Made by a program: the position numbers and the translations under genes. The notes below the pieces were generated by a model. The model ran no database searches and was not told the DNA's origin. It saw only the letters and a list, made by a program, of their open reading frames with translations. A stretch of DNA of 64,000 nt, from NCBI GenBank assembly GCA_910589415.1, contig OU342633.1:7230858-7294857 (forward strand). The letters are read 5' to 3'. How positions within the stretch are numbered: the first letter of the stretch is position 1; each line of letters opens with the position of its first letter. Positions 22,056 to 32,915 of this stretch are shown in pieces. This DNA is from Malachius bipustulatus. Taxonomy: Eukaryota; Arthropoda; Insecta; Coleoptera; Melyridae.

Positions 22056-25000
22056 ATATTATAGGTCAAAACAAACTCCCTTACATTATAATACAAAATC
22101 CCCCATTAAAATTACTCATAGATACAGGCGCGACCACCTGTCTTCTGAAACCTTCAGTTGTCGAAAAAACTTTCCCGGACAAGATATTTCACGACCCTTT
22201 TTCCTTGACCTCCTGCGGGATCAACAACCAAGGTAGATTCAAAGCAATAATTCCAACATTTGAAGAATTTCGCACGAATAGAAACTTTGAAGTATGTCTC
22301 TTCGACTTTCATCGTTATTTTGATGGCCTTCTAGGATTGCCTTTTCTCCAACAAAATAAATTAAAAATCGACTTATCAGATAACACCCTCTCCAACGATC
22401 GAGTCAAAATCAAACTTCATTTCGAGAGAAACCACGATGAACATATAGATATCGAACCCAATTCGAGAAAAATCTGCACTGTCACCTGTGACCAAGAACA
22501 AGGCGTTATAGAAATCCCTGAAATGAAATCCGAACATTGCTATACTTTACCCGCTATCGGAACAGCAAAGAACTATAAAACACAAATCGAAATATTTAAT
22601 CCCACTAATAAATCCATTCGAATTAAAAGTCCCCATATTTCAAGCAAATCGTTCCAACCAGATGATTTTCAAATTTGCAATTTCGAAACCAGATACACCA
22701 ACTCAGAAACTCCTTCATCCTCACGCCCTAATATAAGAACAGATCATCTAAATACTGAGGAAAAATCCGAATTAATAAATCTTTGCCAAAAATATTCAGA
22801 CATATTCCACAACGAGGACAAACCACTCACTTTTACTAATCAAGTCAAACACGAGATAAAGACCAAAGACGAACTACCAATACACTCGAAAACGTATAGA
22901 TACCCCTACGTTCACAAGCAAGAAGTAGAAAACCAGATTAACCAGATGTTAAAAAACGGCATCATTAGACATTCCGACAGTCCTTACTCCGCCCCTATTT
23001 GGATCGTCCCAAAAAAACTCGAGGCTTCAAATAAACAAAAATGGAGATTAGTCGTGGACTATCGTAAACTTAACGAAAACACAATCGATGATAGATATCC
23101 CATCCCAAATATTACCGATATCTTAGACAGACTAGGTAGGGCAAACTATTTCACAACCCTCGATCTAGCCAACGGTTTCCATCAAATCGAAATGTCTCCA
23201 GAAAGTATCCCCAAAACAGCCTTTTCTACAGAGAACGGACATTATGAATTTCTTAGGATGCCTTTTGGTTTAAAAAATGCACCTTCCACTTTTCAAAGAG
23301 TCATGAACAACATATTAAGAAATCTTGTCAATAAAATATGCCTAGTATATATGGACGACATCATTATCTTTTCCACTAATCTTGAAGAGCATATAAAAAA
23401 TTTAAAAGCAGTATTCTCTCGATTAAGAGAATCTAACATGAAAATCCAGCCTGATAAAAGTGAATTTTTAAGAAAAGATGTAGAATTTTTAGGGCACATC
23501 ATTACGCCCGACGGAATCAAACCCAATCCAAAGAAAATTCAGGCAATAAAAAATTTTCCAGTCCCTACAACAGCTAAAGAAATTAAATCTTTCCTTGGTT
23601 TAGTAGGTTATTACAGGAAATTCATTAATAACTTCGCTAAAATTACAAAACCGATAACCCAATGCTTAAAGAAAGGACAAACTATCAAACACACTTCAGA
23701 GTTCATCAGCGCAGTAAACACATGCAAAACTCTTTTATGCAATGAACCAATATTGCAATATCCAGATTTTAATAAAGAGTTTATTGTCACCACTGATGCA
23801 AGTCAATTTGCGGTAGGAGCAATCCTTTCGCAAGGCCCTATAAATTCCGATAAACCAATTTCCTATGCATCTCGCACTCTCAATGCCGCCGAGATTAACT
23901 ATTCCACCATAGAGAAAGAACTTCTAGCCATAATCTATGCAGTAAAAACCTTTAGACCATATCTATTCGGTCACAAATTCAAGATCGTCACAGATCACAA
24001 ACCATTGACCTGGCTGTTTTCCCTAAAGGAACCCAACTCTAAACTTGTTAGATGGAGACTAACTCTGTCCGAATACGACTACGAAATTATCTATAAAAAA
24101 GGCAAAATCAACTCCAACGCCGACGCTTTATCACGAGTAAAAATCCCAAATCAGGAACTAGAAATTCACCCTATAGACACTGATAACACTAACAGTCTTA
24201 TAGTCGAAACAGGAGACGACGACATAGACGAACTCCTCAACAACCACTTAAGACAAATCGAAGACACTAATACACAACACTCCAATTTAGAAGACCCCGT
24301 TCTGGACATACCAATTACAGAGCACCCAGTTAATTTCTATAAAAATCAAATAATATTCGGCTACTCGCCAAATAAAACGACATACACCTGTACCAAAAGT
24401 AACCCTTTCAACAAAAATCGTATAACAATTGATTGCAAAAACGAACACCTAGAAAATTCCACAATAGAAGCATTTAAAAATTTCATCGATCCTAAAACCA
24501 AATATTGCATTTATGTAGATGAAAAATTCACAAATGGAGTTAAACGTATATCAACTATACTCCCTAAGACATTCAAAAATAACGCATTTTCTCTTTGTGC
24601 ATCCACAAAATTCGTAAAAGACGTGGAAGTGATAGATGACCAAAGAATGTACCTCAAATTCACACACGAAACAAAAACCGGTCACCGCGGAATAAAACAA
24701 ACCATAGAACAGATAACCCAGAAATACTTCTGGCCAAACATCACCGACGACGCAACAAACTACGTCAACACCTGCAAAATTTGCTTAGAAAACAAATATG
24801 AGAGAAGACCTTATAAATTGAAATTCGAATTAACACCTACTCCTTCAAGACCTTTTCATTCCTTGCATATCGATACGTTTCACATCGATAAAATAAAATG
24901 TCTAACGATCATAGACGTATTCTCAAAATATGGACAATGTTACGTTCTAAAACAATTCCATGCTATCGAAATTTTCAATAAACTTCTGTCATACGTAAGT

Positions 25001-25636
25001 CATCATGGAATACCAAATCAAATTTCCTGCGACAACGGTACCGAATTCAACAACAACATAATCAGAGATTTTTGCAAACTTCATGGTATAACCCTCCATT
25101 TTACGACACCGCACAATTCAACTTCGAACAGTCCCATTGAAAGATTCCATTCTACCCTACTAGAACACATTCGATGTATAAAACGACAACACCCTTCAAA
25201 TAGTATTGACGACACAATTATTTATGCAATTCTTGCATATAATAACTCCATACATAGCAGTACGAAATTCACACCCTTTCAAATAATAAATTGTAACTTA
25301 GAAAATAACGACCCGTTCGACATAACTAATGAAACAATAACTTCAGAATTTGTCACAAAACACAAAGAAATTAGCAAAAACCTATTCGCTAAAATTCGAG
25401 AAACCTCCCAAGCCACTAAAGAACAGTGGATAAATAAAAATAACGAATCTAGACAACCTGCTCCAGACTTCCCCGAAAATGCCCCTGTACACTTCAGAAC
25501 AAATACACGTGACAAACAAAAACCCCTATACAAAGCATCGACTAGCAAAACTAACCAAGGCCCTGTCCTGGAAATGTCTAAAACCAAAAGACATAAATCT
25601 AAAATAAAACCGATACGAAAAACGAAACAAAATTAA
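22025..25636 (+). CDS. pol: Errantivirus-like Pol polyprotein
   Basis: About 1200 codons without a stop, entered from gag by -1 frameshifting. Protease: LIDTGATTCLL at 22118. RT: VVDYRKLNE, FTTLDLANGFHQI and YMDDIIIF (near 23350), with LGLVGYYRKFI in the connecting part. RNase H: TTDASQFAVGAIL near 23790 and NADALSR near 24115. Integrase: HHCC finger from THETKTGHRG to CKICLENKY (24663-24800), then catalytic LHIDTF, SCDNGTEF and NSPIERFH (D, D, E). No GPY/F or chromodomain was recognised at the C-terminus. Codons are A-rich compared with Gypsy-2 around it, fitting a separate origin. All catalytic motifs are present, so the enzyme set may be functional. Confidence 0.93.
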   Translation, partial: SCKSLGKYELNIIGQNKLPYIIIQNPPLKLLIDTGATTCLLKPSVVEKTFPDKIFHDPFSLTSCGINNQGRFKAIIPTFEEFRTNRNFEVCLFDFHRYFDGLLGLPFLQQNKLKIDLSDNTLSNDRVKIKLHFERNHDEHIDIEPNSRKICTVTCDQEQGVIEIPEMKSEHCYTLPAIGTAKNYKTQIEIFNPTNKSIRIKSPHISSKSFQPDDFQICNFETRYTNSETPSSSRPNIRTDHLNTEEKSELINLCQKYSDIFHNEDKPLTFTNQVKHEIKTKDELPIHSKTYRYPYVHKQEVENQINQMLKNGIIRHSDSPYSAPIWIVPKKLEASNKQKWRLVVDYRKLNENTIDDRYPIPNITDILDRLGRANYFTTLDLANGFHQIEMSPESIPKTAFSTENGHYEFLRMPFGLKNAPSTFQRVMNNILRNLVNKICLVYMDDIIIFSTNLEEHIKNLKAVFSRLRESNMKIQPDKSEFLRKDVEFLGHIITPDGIKPNPKKIQAIKNFPVPTTAKEIKSFLGLVGYYRKFINNFAKITKPITQCLKKGQTIKHTSEFISAVNTCKTLLCNEPILQYPDFNKEFIVTTDASQFAVGAILSQGPINSDKPISYASRTLNAAEINYSTIEKELLAIIYAVKTFRPYLFGHKFKIVTDHKPLTWLFSLKEPNSKLVRWRLTLSEYDYEIIYKKGKINSNADALSRVKIPNQELEIHPIDTDNTNSLIVETGDDDIDELLNNHLRQIEDTNTQHSNLEDPVLDIPITEHPVNFYKNQIIFGYSPNKTTYTCTKSNPFNKNRITIDCKNEHLENSTIEAFKNFIDPKTKYCIYVDEKFTNGVKRISTILPKTFKNNAFSLCASTKFVKDVEVIDDQRMYLKFTHETKTGHRGIKQTIEQITQKYFWPNITDDATNYVNTCKICLENKYERRPYKLKFELTPTPSRPFHSLHIDTFHIDKIKCLTIIDVFSKYGQCYVLKQFHAIEIFNKLLSYVSHHGIPNQISCDNGTEFNNNIIRDFCKLHGITLHFTTPHNSTSNSPIERFHSTLLEHIRCIKRQHPSNSIDDTIIYAILAYNNSIHSSTKFTPFQIINCNLENNDPFDITNETITSEFVTKHKEISKNLFAKIRETSQATKEQWINKNNESRQPAPDFPENAPVHFRTNTRDKQKPLYKASTSKTNQGPVLEMSKTKRHKSKIKPIRKTKQN

Positions 25637-25661
25637 TTTTCCTTCGTCATTTTCTTTCCAG

Positions 25662-27311
25662 ATGATAATCATCTTAACTCTATGCTTACATTTGGCCAAA
25701 GCACAAACACCCTTGATCAACTACCCTGGATTCTTTCCACATCACTTAGGCCCAGCTTACGTCACAACGTCAAAAATTTCTTATTTGTACTACATAAACC
25801 AAAAACCCTTATTACAACAAACTGAAAAATTATCAGAAATCTTCAAAATGGCATATATGCAAATAACAACAGCTAGCGATCCGTTTGTTCAAAAAACACT
25901 ACTGCCAAGACTCCTAGACATTCAAGATCAAATATCAAACGCAAAAACCATGCAAGACAATTTACAACCCAAACAAAATTTACGTACGAAACGTGGACTA
26001 CTGAATTTAGGTGGCTCAATAGCAAAAACGCTCTTCGGAACTTTAGACGCTGATGATGGCAAAGCAATTTATGAATCGCTGAATAATCTACAGGAAGACC
26101 AAGAGACTTTAAAAATAGGTCTCAATAAGCAAATAGAACTCTTTAATGAACTGACTGAAAAGTTAAATTCTACCGTAGCAACACTTAACTCCGATTTAAT
26201 AGCCATAGAAAAACAAATGAATAACTTAACTAGTTATTTCATACATTCGAAGATCGCAATATATTCCTATTTGGAATTGGATAATTTACTCAATAGGCTC
26301 GAAATAAACACTCAAAAATTCAACGATGAATTAATGAAAATAGAAACATCTCTATATTTTTCAAAATTAAATTTAGTAACTCATGAAATCGTATCCAAAA
26401 ACGAACTCTCTAGTCTGATAACAGATTGTTCCAGAAAATACCATGATGCTATGATCAAGTTCAATGACTTACATACCTATTACAGAATACTATCATTACA
26501 AAGTTTCATTTATAAAGATAAGATTCTTTTTGTAATCAGTATGCCATTAACGGATTCCAACATTTATTCCTACTACCATATAATCCCTGTTCCGATCAAC
26601 AATCAAATGATAATCCCAAATACACCGTACATCGCAATCGCCAAAGGAAACAACCTGGAAATTACACAAGAATGCCCTCAACTAGAAGATCAATTTATTT
26701 GCTCCGATATGAATCAACAAACGAGCAACCAAGACACCTGCATAGCACCAATCTTACTTCATCAAGGAGAAAAGAATTGCAGCAAAATCTACGTAACGAT
26801 GAAAACAGATATGATTCGCAAGATTGACGAAAATCTACTAATCATCGTACCCAAAAACAAAATAACCATCACAGAATACTGCCCAGATATCATCATGAAA
26901 ACTATTGAATCTCCAAGCCTGTATACAGTTCCAATGAACTGCAAAGTAAAAATTCACAACAAGATCTACTACACAAGAAAAGCAAGGAAACCTGAGAGCA
27001 TCGACAGCTTCAATGGCGTCAAATTAGAAGACATACAACTACACGAAGACATACCTATCGACAACATCCCTGAAATTCAGATGAACATCACGCATATTTC
27101 GAAGAAAACTCAAGAACCAATTTTATTTAGACTTCATAAATCGAATACTAACTACCATTTAATCACTTGGTTTGTAATTATATTATTAATTGTTTCATTT
27201 GTATTGTATAAAAAACGGCACTTATGCCACAAGAAATTATTTAAGAAAATTAAGATCGAAGGTTCAGATATTGATATTGAAAAACCTTCTTCGTCACTTT
27301 TTCAAACTTAA
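25662..27311 (+). CDS. env: Errantivirus-like envelope glycoprotein (F-type)
   Basis: 549 residues. The start has a hydrophobic signal peptide (residues 1 to about 14, MIIILTLCLHLAKA). A furin-type site RTKR lies at 108-111, followed by a Gly-rich hydrophobic segment that fits a fusion peptide. A long helical, coiled-coil-like middle follows, then a Cys-containing region. A transmembrane segment lies at about 500-516, with a basic cytoplasmic tail. This layout is that of errantiviral Env proteins related to baculovirus F protein. The ATG is immediately preceded by TTTCTTTCCAG, a good 3' splice site, so env is probably expressed from a spliced subgenomic RNA. Stop precedes the polypurine tract by a few bases. 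No internal stops. Confidence 0.9.
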   Translation: MIIILTLCLHLAKAQTPLINYPGFFPHHLGPAYVTTSKISYLYYINQKPLLQQTEKLSEIFKMAYMQITTASDPFVQKTLLPRLLDIQDQISNAKTMQDNLQPKQNLRTKRGLLNLGGSIAKTLFGTLDADDGKAIYESLNNLQEDQETLKIGLNKQIELFNELTEKLNSTVATLNSDLIAIEKQMNNLTSYFIHSKIAIYSYLELDNLLNRLEINTQKFNDELMKIETSLYFSKLNLVTHEIVSKNELSSLITDCSRKYHDAMIKFNDLHTYYRILSLQSFIYKDKILFVISMPLTDSNIYSYYHIIPVPINNQMIIPNTPYIAIAKGNNLEITQECPQLEDQFICSDMNQQTSNQDTCIAPILLHQGEKNCSKIYVTMKTDMIRKIDENLLIIVPKNKITITEYCPDIIMKTIESPSLYTVPMNCKVKIHNKIYYTRKARKPESIDSFNGVKLEDIQLHEDIPIDNIPEIQMNITHISKKTQEPILFRLHKSNTNYHLITWFVIILLIVSFVLYKKRHLCHKKLFKKIKIEGSDIDIEKPSSSLFQT

Positions 27312-27320
27312 GGAGGGAGG
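27309..27320 (+). promoter_or_regulatory. Polypurine tract of the provirus
   Basis: Purine run AAGGAGGGAGG directly abuts the 3' LTR start at 27321, the expected site for priming of plus-strand DNA. Confidence 0.85.
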
Positions 27321-27716
27321 AGTTATGCACCTCTTAATCCATATCATTTGTAATTAGGTAAGACATAAACAAACTAAGACAAAGACCTAGTGTCTCTAGA
27401 AATTAGTAAATATTTATCATATAAGAATTAACCTAGAATGTAAGTACTTAATACCATTATTAAAGTATATATTTTAAGACCCAAAAAGGCGTGTTGATAA
27501 CAGATCCATGCACGTGGTCACGTACACAAAACGGAAAGGGCATTGCCTTTCCAGAAGCTATATAAGCTATGACAACGCATTTCAAGCTCAGATTAGATTT
27601 AGCCTTCCTGGCCTAATGTATTAAATTGTAAACCGTTTGTTATAAATTTATTATATTAGTCTTTTCTCAATAAATAATTTTTTAAAAAGCCTTTCGTTGA
27701 ATTGCAAACCAAAATT
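27321..27716 (+). repeat. 3' LTR of the errantivirus-like provirus
   Basis: 396 bp, one difference from the 5' LTR. TATATAA is at 27559-27565. Followed by the duplication CGCA (27717-27720). Confidence 0.95.
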
Positions 27717-27750
27717 CGCACGACAGGTAGCGCGTCAGAAAAAATAGTAG

Positions 27751-29835
27751 AAGACATTGCATTTTTTTAAATCCTGCTTGCCAGAAGTTGGTGAAGTTAG
27801 GAATATTTATAACAACGCGAAGACAAGGCACCGTAAGCTCATAAAGGAAACCAAGCGTGGTCACTATCAAAAAATGATTTGTGATTCTGTAGATAAGACT
27901 AAGACTGCATGGAAATTGGTCTCCGAGATAACGGGTAAACAAAGAATTGCCAAGGGAATTAAGTTGTACAGGAATGGTCAGAGTGGCGAGGCTGTTTCAG
28001 ACACCCACGAAATTGCTGAAATGTTCAATATTTTCTTTAAGAATGCATCGTTGGAAATTTTGCAAAGGATGCCTGTTCCCGAGGGGCAGGGTAGTTGCGC
28101 CGTCGGTAATGATAGGTTACATAAGATGTCATTATGTCCATTTACAGAGGAGGAATTTTATAACCTTATTTATAAAAAGTTAAAAAATAAAAAAATCGTT
28201 CGGTTCAGATAATATACCGAGTTTTATACTGAGAAGGGTATTGTTTTCAATTGTTAAACCACTCACGCATTTAGTGAATTTGTCCTTTTGTACGGGGTGT
28301 TTTCCGGATGCTTTAAAGGTGGGAAGGGTCACTCCAGTGTTGAAAAAGTCTGATCCGATGAACATAGAAAACTATCGTCCAATCACTATACCGTCTGTGT
28401 TTTCCAAGACTCTGGAATATTGTTTCAGGGATAGACTGGAGAAGTTTCTGGAGGGCGAAAATATTCTTTCTCCGAGCCAACATGGTTTTAGGAGCCGGAG
28501 ATCAACGCACACAGCTCTGGGCTCCTTCTATGAAAATGTGATTAGTGCTTTGGAGTCGGGTGAGTGTCCTGTTGGGATCTTTTGCGATCTCACTAGGGCA
28601 TTTGATTGCGTGAATCACCCGCTATTGATTCAAAAGTTATCAGAGTGTGGTGTGAATGGTTTACCATTGATTTGGATAGAGTCTTTTCTGAGTGGTAGGA
28701 GGCAATTTGTGTCCATACCTAATGTGAAGGAGATGCATGGATCTAATTCGGACCTCATTGACATTGAGGTGGGAGTACCGCAGGGTTCCATTTTGGGCCC
28801 TGTACTCTTTTTACTGTATATCAATTCTCTTGAACGCTTCTCCAGGGATGATGTTTTTGTGACCATGTATGCAGACGATGCGGCGATCCTTCTGTCCCCT
28901 GGGCAGTCGGAGAATTTACAGCATCAGGCGCAAGAGTTATTGCGAGATGTGTGTTCCTGGTTTCGTCAACAGTGTTTATACTTTAATGTGGGCAAAACGA
29001 GGGTGGCGCGATTTCACCATCGTCAGAAGAATGTTGAGGATATTCACTTGTTTTTAGATGAGGCGGAGGTGCCTGTTGTCACTTGTGTGAAATTTCTTGG
29101 GCTGCATATGGATGGTAATTTGAATTTTAAAGATCACTGCGACTTCATAGTGGCGAGGTTGAGTTCAGTATCGTACCAGGTTAGGAGTATCCGTAGTGTT
29201 TTAACTATGGGACAACTTTTAATGCTTTATTATGCTCAGGTTGAATCACGTATTAGATACGGGATTTGTTTTTGGGGGTGGTCCACGTACTCCACGAGAG
29301 TTTTTATTGCACAGAAAAAGATCTTGAGGATTATGTGTGGTGTCAACAGGGGGCGGTCATGTGGACCATATTTTAAAGACTTGAAAATATTGACTGTACC
29401 GGCTTTGTTTGTTTTTGAGTTGTGTATTTTAGTTTTTAGGAAACGTGAGCAATTGTCCCTTGTGGGAGATCACTCGGTGAACACCAGACAAAAATCACTT
29501 TTGCGAGAGATACGATTTAAGACCAAGATAACCAAAATTAGTCCCAATTATTTAGGTATAAAATTATATAATAATTTGCTACAATATCTGAAAGAATGTG
29601 AGAGCTTTGTAGTATTTAGAAAGGCACTGAGATGTTTCCTGAGTAATCTCTGCTTGTATAGTGTAGAAGAATATTTAGATCGAAGATTTTAGTTACGTGT
29701 TGGACAGTAGTTTTAAAATTTTGTGAAGATTGTCATGTGTGTAGATTTATTTTGGACTTTTCAACTTTATTAGGACGATTCCTATACAAACCTGATGTTT
29801 GTCATAATATGGAAAATAAAGTTTATTATTATTAT
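27751..29835 (+). mobile_element. 5'-truncated LINE (LINE-1 of this window) in Gypsy-2
   Basis: Flanked by TAGTAG at 27745-27750 and 29836-29841; 3' end is a short ATT microsatellite tail. Starts inside ORF2, so it is 5' truncated, the usual outcome of target-primed reverse transcription. It sits only 30 bases from the provirus insertion point in the Gypsy-2 sequence. Together with its duplication it adds 2091 bases, a multiple of three. Confidence 0.88.
27757..29692 (+). pseudogene. LINE reverse transcriptase (Jockey-superfamily/CR1-like), one frameshift
   Basis: ORF2 fragment of a non-LTR retrotransposon. It begins in the linker between endonuclease and RT, then runs into the RT palm: NIENYRPITIPSVFSK, LTRAFDCVNH, GVPQGSILGPVLFLLYIN and the catalytic MYADD near 28870. 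The C-terminal thumb region continues to a stop at 29690. A frameshift in an A-run near 28190 splits it into two frames (27757-28212, then from about 28190 on). No RNase H. The endonuclease is missing because of 5' truncation. Style resembles the CR1/Daphne/Jockey group, with moderate certainty. Confidence 0.85.
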
Positions 29836-29841
29836 TAGTAG

Positions 29842-32800
29842 CAGCATCAGCAGGAGGCACCACAGACCCCAGACCTTTCGTGACATTAACAATAGGAACG
29901 CACCACTTCAAGGCGCTCTTAGATACAGGGGCGTCAGAGAACTACGTTGGGGCAGAAATAGCGAAGTTGTGTCACAGACGAATAAAAAGCCATGCAGGAA
30001 GCGTAAAATTAGCCGACGGAACGTCTCACGCAATTACATGCACAGTCACGGTGGCTTGTAAGATCGATCGACTCAACACCACCGTCACATTCAGGGTGCT
30101 CCCGAGACTAGAAACAGACGCAATCATCGGAGCCACATTCTTGCGCGAGCACGGAGCGGAGTTTCGACTAAGCAAGACGGAATCCGATAGGACCGGTGCG
30201 ATCGCAGTCACGTCATGCGCCGCGGCGTCGCACAGCACCAGCATAGAGTCGTTTTTACAGGCAGAGCTAAAATTGTTTAGCCAGTTAGCAGGGCCAACGA
30301 ACTGGATAAAACACGAGATAGTTCTTGAAAAGGGCTGCAAACCCATCAGACAACCGTATCGGCAGTATAACCCCACAAGGCTGAAAATAATCAACGACGA
30401 GGTGGACAAGATGCTCCAAGAAGGGATTATCGAGCACTCAAACAGCCCATGGAGCTCACCGATCCTCCTCGTCAAGAAGAAGGACGGATCGCACAGATTC
30501 TGCATTGACTTCCGGCGGGTCAACGAACACACAAAAAAAGACGCTTACCCCCTACCTCGAATAGCAGAAATTCTCGACCGCCTGAGAGAGGCGAACTTCA
30601 TCTCCACACTAGACCTCAAGCAGGGGTACTTCCAAGTCCCGCTGGACGAGAAGAGTAAAGCGATAACAGCATTCAGCGTGCCCGGAAAAGGGCACTTTCA
30701 GTTCAGAACCACCCCCTTTGGCCTGAGCTCAGCAAGCGCAACGTTCCAGAGATTGCTCGATAAAGTCATCACGCCAGACGTCGATTTCGCATTCAGCTAC
30801 CTAGACGACATCGTGGTAATATCCAGGAATCAGGAGGAACACAAGAGTCACCTAAAAGAAATCTTCAGAAGACTAAGAGAGGCAAATTTAAAACTCAACC
30901 CAGACAAATGCACGTTCGCACAGGCAGAGTTACAGTACCTAGGGCATATCGTCGGCCAGGGGGGTATACAGACAGATCCGGATAAAGTTGCGGCGATTGC
31001 CGAAATGCCCGCCCCGAGAACCCGGCGGCAAGTAAGACGATTCTTGGGAATCACATCCTGGTACCGGAGATTCATAGAGGGATATTCGACAAAAGCAGCA
31101 CCCCTAAACCAGTTGCTAAAGAAAGACAAGAGATGGGCGTGGGGAGACCCACAAGAACAGGCCTTCCGAACACTGAAGACAGCGCTCACCTCAGCGCCCG
31201 TACTCGCCTGTCCCGACTTCTCGCAGACGTTCTGCCGTTCTGCTTACAGACCGACGCATCAAACTGTGGGTTGGGGGTGGCCCTCACACAGAGGATAGTC
31301 GGGCAAGAAAAGGTCATCGCTTATGCAAGCAGAAGTCTAACCCCAGCAGAATCAAGGTACACACCCACAGAAAAAGAGTGCCTCGCAATAATATATGGGG
31401 TGCAAAAGATGAGGCCATATATCGAGGGCTACAAGTTCCAAGTGCTAACAGACCATCAGTCATTAAAATGGCTGCAAAACATGAAAAACCCGACCGGCAG
31501 GCTCGCACGATGGGTATTAGAGCTCCAGCAATATTCCTTCGATATAAAGTACAGAAAAGGGGTTCTCAACAAGGTAGCAGACGCCCTCTCGAGGCAACCC
31601 CTGAGCAGCACAGAACAGGAGGAGGAGATCCTAGTGATAAGCACACAGCCGCCGTGCCAGTGGTACGAGCGGCTATCAGCGGGGGTATCCGAAAGCCCCG
31701 AGAGGTTTCCAGGATACCAAATGATCGACGGGAAGCTTTGGAAGCACGTCTGGGACAACCAGAACCCAGCCGAGCCTAACCTCTCCAGCCCATGGAAGCT
31801 ATGCGTACCCACGTACCAGAGACAAAAACTCATCGAGGAAAACCACGACTCCCCAACAGCAGGACATTTCGGGGCAGCCAAAACAGCCAACAGAATAACA
31901 AGAAACTACCACTGGCCGGGAGTCATAAAAGATGTAAAAAATTATGTAAGGCACTGCGAAAAATGCCAGAAGTACAAGTCGTCCCAACTGAAACCCGCCG
32001 CAAAAATGCAGCCGCCGTTCATACAGGGATCCTGGGACACCATATCGGTAGACATCATGGGCCCATTTCCCAGATCAAAGTCCGGCAATACAGTGTTACT
32101 CGTCATGCAGGACGGCTACACGAAATGGACAATAGCACGACCGCTCCGGAAAGCAACCGCGAAAACAATTGCCGAAGCATTGCAATCAGACGTCTTCCTA
32201 CAATTCGGGGCCCCGGCTCAATTAATTTCGGATAACGGAAGACAATTTATCGCCGCCGAGTTCCGGGAGTTCCTAGAAAAGTGGAAAATCAACCACCAGT
32301 TAACACCGCCATACTCCCCACAATGCAACCCGGTTGAGAGGATGAATAAAGTATTAAAAACGATGATAGCAATGTTCGTCGGAAAAGAACACACAGCCTG
32401 GGATAGATACATAGGCGAATTCTGCTTCGTCATAAACACAGCAAAGCATGAAAGCACCGGATTTTCCCCAGCGTTGCTGAATTACGGCCGGGAGATAGAC
32501 AGAATCAAGCCCCTGAACAGCAACGCCGAAATGACCGCAGGCAAATATATAGAGAAACTCAGAGAAATAAATGACGTCCGAGAAATCGCCAAAAGGAACA
32601 TGAACCAAGCATTCGTCACGCAGAAACGATACTATGACACGAGAAGGCGTGAATGGAAGCCTAAGAAAGGAGACAAGGTGTTGCGCAAAGAGCATCACCT
32701 ATCATCAGCCGTAAATACATTTTCAGGCGAAATTAGCACCAAAATTCGAGGGCCCGTTCGTGGTCAAAGAAGTAATATCGCCGGTGCTGATTAGATTGCA

Positions 32801-32915
32801 CACACCAGGAAACAGAAAAACAGAAGTCGTGCATATTAAAAACTTGAAACCAGCGATAACAGACAATATAAATACAGACGCGCCGGGCCCACCGACAGTT
32901 CGCAATTCATCATGA
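29842..32915 (+). pseudogene. Gypsy-2 pol (protease, RT, RNase H, integrase), frameshifted
   Basis: Continuation of Gypsy-2 coding after the two inserts. Protease LLDTGASENYVG near 29917; RT with DFRRVN, STLDLKQGYFQV and YLDD near 30798; RNase H LQTDASNCGLGVAL near 31245 with ADALSRQ near 31580; integrase with an HHCC finger (H..H..C..C, about 31845-31965), then VDIMGPF, ISDNGRQF and NPVERMN. An exact 8-bp duplication at 31228-31243 causes a frameshift between RT and RNase H. A second frame change near 32720 separates the integrase C-terminal tail. The tail ends at TGA 32913-32915, overlapping the next ORF by ATGA. Otherwise well conserved, GC-richer than the provirus. Confidence 0.9.

Larger units (their letters stand above)
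19703..27716 (+). mobile_element. Errantivirus-like provirus with open gag, pol and env
   Basis: 8014-bp retroviral element flanked by the 4-bp duplication CGCA (19699-19702 and 27717-27720), of the pyrimidine/purine alternating type used by errantiviruses. Two 396-bp LTRs begin AGTTATGCACC and end AAAATT and differ at one position (G at 20026, A in the 3' copy). All three ORFs are free of internal stops. It interrupts Gypsy-2 near its gag/pol junction. The near-identity of the LTRs indicates a recent insertion. Errantiviruses are insect endogenous retroviruses of the Ty3/gypsy group; the assignment rests on LTR ends, primer site, env type and gene order. Confidence 0.95.
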
